Shown one piece after another: positions 59,004-64,000 of a DNA stretch of 64,000 nt (positions within the stretch are counted from its first letter, which is position 1; every line of letters begins with the position of its first letter). The DNA comes from Neorhizobium tomejilense (lineage in GTDB: Bacteria > Pseudomonadota > Alphaproteobacteria > Rhizobiales > Rhizobiaceae): NCBI GenBank assembly GCA_002968845.1, contig PVBG01000010.1:124001-188000 (forward strand), given 5' to 3'. A model generated the notes under the pieces. It saw nothing but the letters and a program-made list of their open reading frames with translations. It did not search any database and was not told the DNA's origin. The translations under genes were made by a program, and so were the position numbers.

Positions 59004-59303
59004 CTACTCTTTCGGAAAGAGGACGCTCTCGTAGTCCTGGGCGCCGTGGAAGATATGGAGGATCTCAACCGTCGCGCCGCCGATCCTGTACAGGATCACA
59101 TAGTTGCCATAGGGGCGTCGCCTGATCCCGCTTTCCGGATAGTCTGATAAAGCGGCAAAAGCGCCCGGTGAATTTCCGAGCTGGCGGCAGGCTTCCCTTA
59201 ATTCCAGCGCGAATGAGATCGCCCGCGGAGGATTATCTTTCCTGATAAATTTTGTGATTGAGGAAATGTCCGAAAGCGCTTCGTCCGTGATGACGACTTT
59301 CAC
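59004..59303 (-). CDS. ParE-family toxin
   Basis: The 99-residue protein has the RelE/ParE pattern: ITDEALSDISSITKFIRKDN, then GIRRRPYGNYVILYRIGGATVEILHIFHGAQDY. ParE toxins block gyrase. It follows the antitoxin gene by nine bases. The pair lies between DUF1178 and ubiG. Confidence 0.88.
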   Translation of the reverse strand: MKVVITDEALSDISSITKFIRKDNPPRAISFALELREACRQLGNSPGAFAALSDYPESGIRRRPYGNYVILYRIGGATVEILHIFHGAQDYESVLFPKE

Positions 59304-59312
59304 GGGCTTTCC

Positions 59313-59558
59313 CTACTTTTCGAGGTCGCTCAAGATGCGATCGAAGGCCTCTTCGAGTGGGGTGACGCGGCCCGCATCGGCGTCGGCTATCGCCCGATCA
59401 AGAGACTCATGTAGCTTCTGTCTTTGGAGGTCGCGGAGATAGCGATCACGGAGCGCGTCCTCGATATATCGATCGCGTGACTTGGTTTCACCTCGTTCGA
59501 TAGCATCTTGGATGTGGCTATCCAGGACTGCGTCAAGCTTTACGGTTACTTGCGGCAT
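59313..59558 (-). CDS. ParD-like RHH antitoxin
   Basis: The 81-residue protein starts MPQVTVKLDAVLDSHIQDAI and continues ERGETKSRDRYIEDALRD, a ribbon-helix-helix domain with a C-terminal region (ADADAGRVTPLEEAFDRIL) that binds the toxin. It precedes and neutralises the ParE-like toxin and probably represses the operon. Confidence 0.82.
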   Translation of the reverse strand: MPQVTVKLDAVLDSHIQDAIERGETKSRDRYIEDALRDRYLRDLQRQKLHESLDRAIADADAGRVTPLEEAFDRILSDLEK

Positions 59559-59608
59559 ATGCAGCTCCTTCTACTCCGACATGGTATCACAGGCGCCACG
59601 AATTTCCA

Positions 59609-60364
59609 TCACGCCGGCCGCTTGGCCAGCATCATGTAATTGACGTCCATGTCCGGCGACAGGTTCCAGCGGTCCTGCAGCGGATTGAAGAAGACGCCGG
59701 TGCGATGGATGATTTCCATGCCGGCTGAGGAGATCGGTCTTTCGAGCTCTTCCGGGCGGACCAGCTTTTCGTATTGATGGGTGCCGCGGGGCAGCCAGCG
59801 CAGGATGTTTTCAGCGGCGAAGATCGCCAGCGCTCCGGCCTTGAAGGTGCGGTTGATGGTGGCGACGAACATCAGGCCGCCGGGGCGGACCATGTTGGCG
59901 CAGGTCGTCATGAAGAAATTGACGTCCGCGACATGCTCGACCACTTCCATGTTCAGCACGACGTCGAACGTCTCGCCGGCTTCGGCGAGCTGCTCGGCGG
60001 TGACGGCTCGATAGTCTACAGACGTCCCGGTCTCGGCGGCATGGGTGGAGGCGATGCCGATGTTCTTTTCCGACGGGTCGGCGCCGACGACGGTCGCGCC
60101 CATGCGGGCGATCGGCTCGGAGAGCAGGCCGCCGCCGCAGCCGATATCGAGGATGCGCAGGCCGGAAAGCGGCAGATGGCTCTTCGGGTCGCGGCCGAAA
60201 TTTTCACAGATGCGGTCGCGGAGATAGGCGAGCCGCACGGGGTTGAACTTGTGGAGCGGCTTGAACTTGCCGGTTGGGTCCCACCACTCCGCGGCCATTG
60301 CGGAAAACCGGTCGACTTCGCTCTGGTCGATCGTGCTGCGGGCGGCTTCGGTCATGGTCGTCAT
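59609..60364 (-). CDS. ubiG: Ubiquinone biosynthesis O-methyltransferase
   Basis: The 251-residue protein has UbiG features: [20 protein letters not shown], the AdoMet motif [14 protein letters not shown] (residues about 71-84), and [11 protein letters not shown], then [11 protein letters not shown]. It catalyses both O-methylations of ubiquinone synthesis. The C-terminal [13 protein letters not shown] is normal. Confidence 0.95.
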   Translation of the reverse strand: MTTMTEAARSTIDQSEVDRFSAMAAEWWDPTGKFKPLHKFNPVRLAYLRDRICENFGRDPKSHLPLSGLRILDIGCGGGLLSEPIARMGATVVGADPSEKNIGIASTHAAETGTSVDYRAVTAEQLAEAGETFDVVLNMEVVEHVADVNFFMTTCANMVRPGGLMFVATINRTFKAGALAIFAAENILRWLPRGTHQYEKLVRPEELERPISSAGMEIIHRTGVFFNPLQDRWNLSPDMDVNYMMLAKRPA

Positions 60365-60658
60365 CCCTTCGTTTCAGCGTTTGAAGTCGGATGATAGGGC
60401 GTGGAAGTCAAGAGTTCTGCGATGGTCAGCGTCTTTTTGACACCGTGTACCCGAGGATCGCAAGCCAGCTGGCGTCGGGGCGCTGTTCCATCCTCTGCCT
60501 CAATAGCTGCAGGATGCGGTCGAAGTTTTTCGCAGTGGCGGATCCGCCGGCCTGATGCGGCGACGGGCGATTTCGTCTATGTCTTTGAAAATCTGGCAGG
60601 CACAGATGGCGGTCATCCTCTCTGGAGGGGAGGGATGGCGCACCGGGAGGAGGGCAAG
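60365..60658. other. Gap between ubiG and the hydrolase gene
   Basis: No convincing gene is seen in these 294 bases. There is a TTGACA at 60437-60442 without a good -10 box, and purine-rich sites before the hydrolase starts (60620-60634 and 60648-60655). In many rhizobia the aspartokinase gene lies beside ubiG; it is not here. Confidence 0.4.
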
Positions 60659-61552
60659 ATGGCGATCACGGTTGAGCGATTGAAGGAGTTGCTTGCCTTC
60701 GAAGAGGTCTCCATGACGCTGGCGGACAGTTCCGCGGAGATACACGACGGCTATATTCTCGAAAGGTTGCGGTTTCGGCTCGAGGATGGCGCGGAGGTCC
60801 GGGGTTTCCTCACCCGGCCGAGCGAAGGTTTCCTCACCCGCGGCCCGGCGATCGTCTATGCGCATGCACATGGCGCCCGCTGGGATATCGGCGCATCCGA
60901 ACTGATGGACGGCCGGCCGGCCTTGCTCGATGCCCCAGGGCCGGTTCTGGCGCGCAAAGGATATGTGGCGCTTTGCATCGACATGCCGACATTTGGCGAG
61001 CGGGCGGGGGTGACGGAGGATGCGGCGACCAAGGCGGCGCTCTGGCACGGCAAAACGCTGTTCGGGCAGATGCTTTCCGAACAGGCAGCGGCGCTGACCT
61101 GGCTCGCCGGCCGGCCGGAGGTCGATCCGCAGAGGATCGGCGTCTCGGGGCTTTCGATGGGGGCGACGCTTGCCTATTTCCTGGCGGCGATCGATCCGAG
61201 GGTGAAGGCGACGGCGCATCTGTGTTGTTATGCGGACTTCGCAACGCTGGTCGAAATCGGCGCCCATGATCTGCACGGGCATTACCTGACCGTGCCGGGG
61301 CTGCTCAGGGAAACCTCGATCGGCGAAATTGCCGGGCTGGTGGCACCGCGGCCGCAGCTGATCTGCGTCGGCTGGGACGATCCGCTGACGCCGCCTGACG
61401 CGGTGGAGCGCGCCTTTGCCGAGACGGAAGCCGCCTATCTGAGGGCGGAAGCGCTCGGTGCGCTGGTGTTGCTGCCGGAGGCAGAGGTCGGGCATCGCGA
61501 GACAGAAGCGATGCGGAGGGCGGTTCTGGCCTTTTTCAAAGGGTATCTCTGA
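60659..61552 (+). CDS. Alpha/beta hydrolase (dienelactone hydrolase-like)
   Basis: The 297-residue protein has the nucleophile elbow GVSGLSMGATL, an acid in GWDDPLTPPDA and a histidine in VGHRETEA. The N-terminal part has VRGFLTRPSEGFLTRGPAIVYAHAHG. The substrate is unknown. The ATG at 60659 has GGAGGAGG upstream; ATG 60635 with another purine-rich site is possible. Confidence 0.82.
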   Translation: MAITVERLKELLAFEEVSMTLADSSAEIHDGYILERLRFRLEDGAEVRGFLTRPSEGFLTRGPAIVYAHAHGARWDIGASELMDGRPALLDAPGPVLARKGYVALCIDMPTFGERAGVTEDAATKAALWHGKTLFGQMLSEQAAALTWLAGRPEVDPQRIGVSGLSMGATLAYFLAAIDPRVKATAHLCCYADFATLVEIGAHDLHGHYLTVPGLLRETSIGEIAGLVAPRPQLICVGWDDPLTPPDAVERAFAETEAAYLRAEALGALVLLPEAEVGHRETEAMRRAVLAFFKGYL

Positions 61553-61606
61553 CGGCATCAGGCGAGCATCTTTCAGATGACGCGGATACTCGCCTGGGGC
61601 CTACGC

Positions 61607-61849
61607 CTACCGCGTGCCGTTCAGATGTACGCATCTCTTGGAAATCTGCTCCTTGCGCTGCGCCTTGGTATAACGAGCGATCATGCCTGCCGGGCAGCTC
61701 TTGTCGTCGAACAAGACGGACTCGCCGGCCGCCATCGATGCGGGCGTCGGTTTGGCCTTGACCATCCTGGTCTGGGCGCTGGCCGGTGATAGCGTGGCCG
61801 GTCCGGCAAAGACCATGGCCAGCAATAGAATCAGAAAAGCGCGCAACAT
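61607..61849 (-). CDS. Small secreted protein
   Basis: The 80-residue protein has a signal peptide (LRAFLILLLAMVFAGPATLSPASA, cut near residue 25) and a mature part with two cysteines (DDKSCPAGMIARYTKAQRKEQ, then KRCVHL). This pattern is DUF6719-like in rhizobia, from memory. It would be periplasmic. Confidence 0.7.
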   Translation of the reverse strand: MLRAFLILLLAMVFAGPATLSPASAQTRMVKAKPTPASMAAGESVLFDDKSCPAGMIARYTKAQRKEQISKRCVHLNGTR

Positions 61850-61956
61850 CGAGGTCCCTCCTCCCGCTATGGTTGGTGAGGGATTGTAGCGCCCGTGCGA
61901 CCGACCGGCCATTCCACCGTCCGGTGTAGCTCGGCCCGAAGGAATGAGGGGGAGGA

Positions 61957-63039
61957 CTAGCTCCCCTTCACCCTCAATCCGTTCCGGTCGAACAGGTGCA
62001 GCGGCGCACCGGCGACGGAGAGGTAGGTTTCGTCGCCCGGCGAAATCAGCTTCTGGCCGGGAACGACAGCGAGGAGTTTTTCGCCGTTCAGATCGGCGTG
62101 GATGACCGTTTCGGAGCCGAGTGCTTCGACGAGGCGCACCTTGACCTTGAGGCTTCCCGGATCATTGGCGAGCGTGATGTGCTGCGGGCGGATGCCGATC
62201 GTCAGCTTTTCGCCGACGGACAGGGAATGGCCCGAGAACGGCACGAGCAGGCGGTGGCCGCCCGCGGTCGCAAGCGTCGCCGTGCCGGTCTCCAGATCGG
62301 CGACTTCGCCGGCCAGGAAGTTCATGTGCGGGGCGCCGATGAAACCGGCGACGAAGCGGTTGGCGGGCGTGTTGTAGAGGTCGAGCGGGGTGCCGACCTG
62401 TTCGATCTTGCCGGCGCGCATGACCACGATGCGGTGGGCCAATGTCATCGCCTCCACCTGGTCGTGGGTGACGTAGATCATCGTCGAGCCGAGGCGGGCG
62501 TGAAGGGCCGCGAGCTCGGCGCGGGTCGAGACGCGCAGTTCGGCGTCGAGGTTCGACAGGGGCTCGTCGAGCAGGAAGGCGGTCGGGCGGCGCACGATGG
62601 CGCGGCCGATCGCGACGCGCTGGCGCTGGCCGCCGGAAAGCTGGCCGGGCCGGCGTTCCAGGTAGGCTTCGATCTCCAGCATGCGGGCGGCTTCGGTAAT
62701 GCGCTCGGCCACTTCGGCCTTGGGCATGCTGGAATTTTCGAGGCCAAAGGCGAGGTTCTGGCGCACGCTCATATGGGGATAGAGAGCGTAGGACTGGAAG
62801 ACCATGGCAAGGCCGCGGTCGGCGGCGGACACTTCGTTGACGCGCTTGCCGTCGATCTCGATCTCGCCGCCGGTGACCTTTTCGAGACCGGCGATGGTGC
62901 GCAGCAAGGTCGATTTTCCGCAGCCGGACGGGCCGACGAAAACGATGAACTCGCCGTCCTTGATATCGAGGTCGATGTCCTTCAGGACGTCGACCGCGCC
63001 GAAGGACTTCTTGATTTTGGTGAGTGTGATCTCGCCCAT
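61957..63039 (-). CDS. Sugar ABC transporter ATP-binding protein (UgpC/MsmK family)
   Basis: The 360-residue protein has Walker A GPSGCGKST, signature LSGGQRQRVAIGRA, Walker B AFLLDEPLSNLD and the H-loop THDQ. The C-terminal third has the regulatory OB-like domain of the MalK/UgpC group (IGIRPQHI). It energises the permeases encoded upstream. The permease gene ends nine bases before this start. Confidence 0.94.
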   Translation of the reverse strand: MGEITLTKIKKSFGAVDVLKDIDLDIKDGEFIVFVGPSGCGKSTLLRTIAGLEKVTGGEIEIDGKRVNEVSAADRGLAMVFQSYALYPHMSVRQNLAFGLENSSMPKAEVAERITEAARMLEIEAYLERRPGQLSGGQRQRVAIGRAIVRRPTAFLLDEPLSNLDAELRVSTRAELAALHARLGSTMIYVTHDQVEAMTLAHRIVVMRAGKIEQVGTPLDLYNTPANRFVAGFIGAPHMNFLAGEVADLETGTATLATAGGHRLLVPFSGHSLSVGEKLTIGIRPQHITLANDPGSLKVKVRLVEALGSETVIHADLNGEKLLAVVPGQKLISPGDETYLSVAGAPLHLFDRNGLRVKGS

Positions 63040-63048
63040 CGGGGATCC

Positions 63049-64000
63049 TTACTTCAGGCCGGTGCCGGCAATGCCGGTGGTGATGAAACGCTGCAGGAAG
63101 ATGAAGACCAGCACGACGGGGATCATTGTCACGACCGTCATTGCCAGGATGAAGTGCCACTGGACGTTCAACTCGCCGGAATAGATGCTCAGACCCACCT
63201 GCAGGGTGTAGAGTTCGCGCCTCGACAGGACGATTAGCGGCCACAGGAAGTCGTTCCAGCGCCAGACCACCGAGAAGATCGCCAGCACCGCGAGCGCCGG
63301 TGCCGTCAGCGGCAGCACGATGCGCCAGTAGATCTGCCATTCGGACGCCTTGTCCATGCGCGCCGCGTCGATCAACTCGTCCGGGATGGTCAGCATGTAC
63401 TGACGCAGGATGAACACGCCGGTCGGTGTCGCGACCGTTGGCAGGATGACGCCCCAGAGATTGTTGAACAGGCCGAGCGACGAGATGATCGAATAGAGCG
63501 GCACCATGATGACCGAAAGCGGCACCATCAGCGTCGCGAGGATGATCAGCATGGCGAGCGAGCGACCGCGGAACTCGTATTTCGACAGCGCGAAGGCGGC
63601 CATGGAATTGACGATCAGGGTGATCAGCGTCGCCGTCACCGTCACGAAGACCGAGTTCCACAGGTAGCGCAGGAAATCGAATTGGGTGAAGGGCGTCGTG
63701 TAGTTTTCCGTGGCGAACGAGACCGAGCGGACCGGCGTGCGGTCGCCGATGTTGACGCGGACGATTTCTCCGGGCGTCGTCGGATCGACCATCTGGGCGA
63801 CGAGACCGATGCGGCGCACCTCGGCCAGCACCTTGGTCGAACCGTCCGGCATCTTGGCTTCGAAGAGCTGCAGCGGCTTGTCGTAACCCTGGACCGTCGC
63901 CTGGCTGGTGACATAGGGCAGGATCGACGGCGGGAATTCGGCAAGGGCTGCCGGCGTCTTGAAGGACGAGAAGGCGAGCCAGACGGCCGGGCCGAACATG
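63049..64000 (-). CDS. Carbohydrate ABC transporter permease (MalG-like), N-terminus outside window
   Basis: At least 317 codons are visible; the reading frame is open to the right edge. There are five membrane segments in the visible part, and the EAA loop ELIDAARMDKASEWQIYWRIVLPL before the last ones, typical of MalG-type permeases. A long periplasmic part of about 110 residues (residues 20-115) follows the first segment, which is mostly missing. The sugar transported is unknown. Confidence 0.9.
   Translation of the reverse strand, partial: MFGPAVWLAFSSFKTPAALAEFPPSILPYVTSQATVQGYDKPLQLFEAKMPDGSTKVLAEVRRIGLVAQMVDPTTPGEIVRVNIGDRTPVRSVSFATENYTTPFTQFDFLRYLWNSVFVTVTATLITLIVNSMAAFALSKYEFRGRSLAMLIILATLMVPLSVIMVPLYSIISSLGLFNNLWGVILPTVATPTGVFILRQYMLTIPDELIDAARMDKASEWQIYWRIVLPLTAPALAVLAIFSVVWRWNDFLWPLIVLSRRELYTLQVGLSIYSGELNVQWHFILAMTVVTMIPVVLVFIFLQRFITTGIAGTGLK

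Noticed and set aside
1-64000. CRISPR array or insertion sequence
   Set aside because: No regularly spaced repeats with variable spacers, no transposase genes and no terminal inverted repeats were seen.

Overview
The window is chromosomal DNA of a GC-rich alphaproteobacterium, most likely a member of the Rhizobiaceae. The order secA / PpiC / argJ / MutT, and comF / grxC / nitrilase / DUF1178 / ubiG, the CelD-type acyltransferase and the Flp pilin all fit that family. I cannot name the genus from sequence alone.

Positions 1 to about 41033 are one lambda-like siphophage prophage. Its tyrosine integrase (39925-41031) ends two bases before the 3' end of a tRNA-Leu(CAA) gene (41034-41120, minus strand), so the right attachment site is almost certainly the tRNA 3' end. 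The left prophage end lies outside the window. The genetic switch sits at 31.8-33.0 kb: a Cro-like gene (minus), a LexA/CI-like S24 repressor (plus), and two operator clusters with identical core sites. Leftward from the switch run a CII-like regulator, small proteins, two DNA methyltransferases, a replication initiator with iterons inside its own gene, and a NusG paralogue. Then come a structured leader, a terminator, and the whole late operon in near-lambda order: gpZ-like, terminase small and large, gpW, portal, S49 protease, scaffold-like, gpD, gpE, FII-like, U-like, tail tube, G/T chaperones, tape measure, tail tip, J-like, fibre, GH19 endolysin and spanins, down to a terminator at 701-736. 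Rightward from the switch run many small co-translated genes (ATGA overlaps), DUF2303, an RHH/deoxyribosyltransferase-like fusion, a cytosine methyltransferase with a second nested reading frame, an ASCH protein, and the integrase. At the far left a plus-strand cassette (SRAP peptidase, zinc-binding protein, nuclease) reads towards the late operon.

Positions 41121-64000 are host chromosome: acyl-CoA synthetase; a polysaccharide flippase with a CelD-type acyltransferase; an MFS exporter plus DUF2798 protein divergent from a LysR regulator; secA divergent from a parvulin; argJ, a GNAT protein and mutT; a small membrane protein and an Flp pilin; a methyltransferase divergent from comF-grxC-nitrilase-DUF1178; a ParDE toxin-antitoxin pair; ubiG; an alpha/beta hydrolase; a small secreted protein; and the ATPase and one permease of a sugar ABC transporter cut by the right edge.

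The strongest candidates for new biology are the phage NusG paralogue with its hairpin-rich leader (a possible lambda-Q substitute), the dual-coding cytosine methyltransferase gene, the origin embedded in the initiator gene, and the two-site operator layout.
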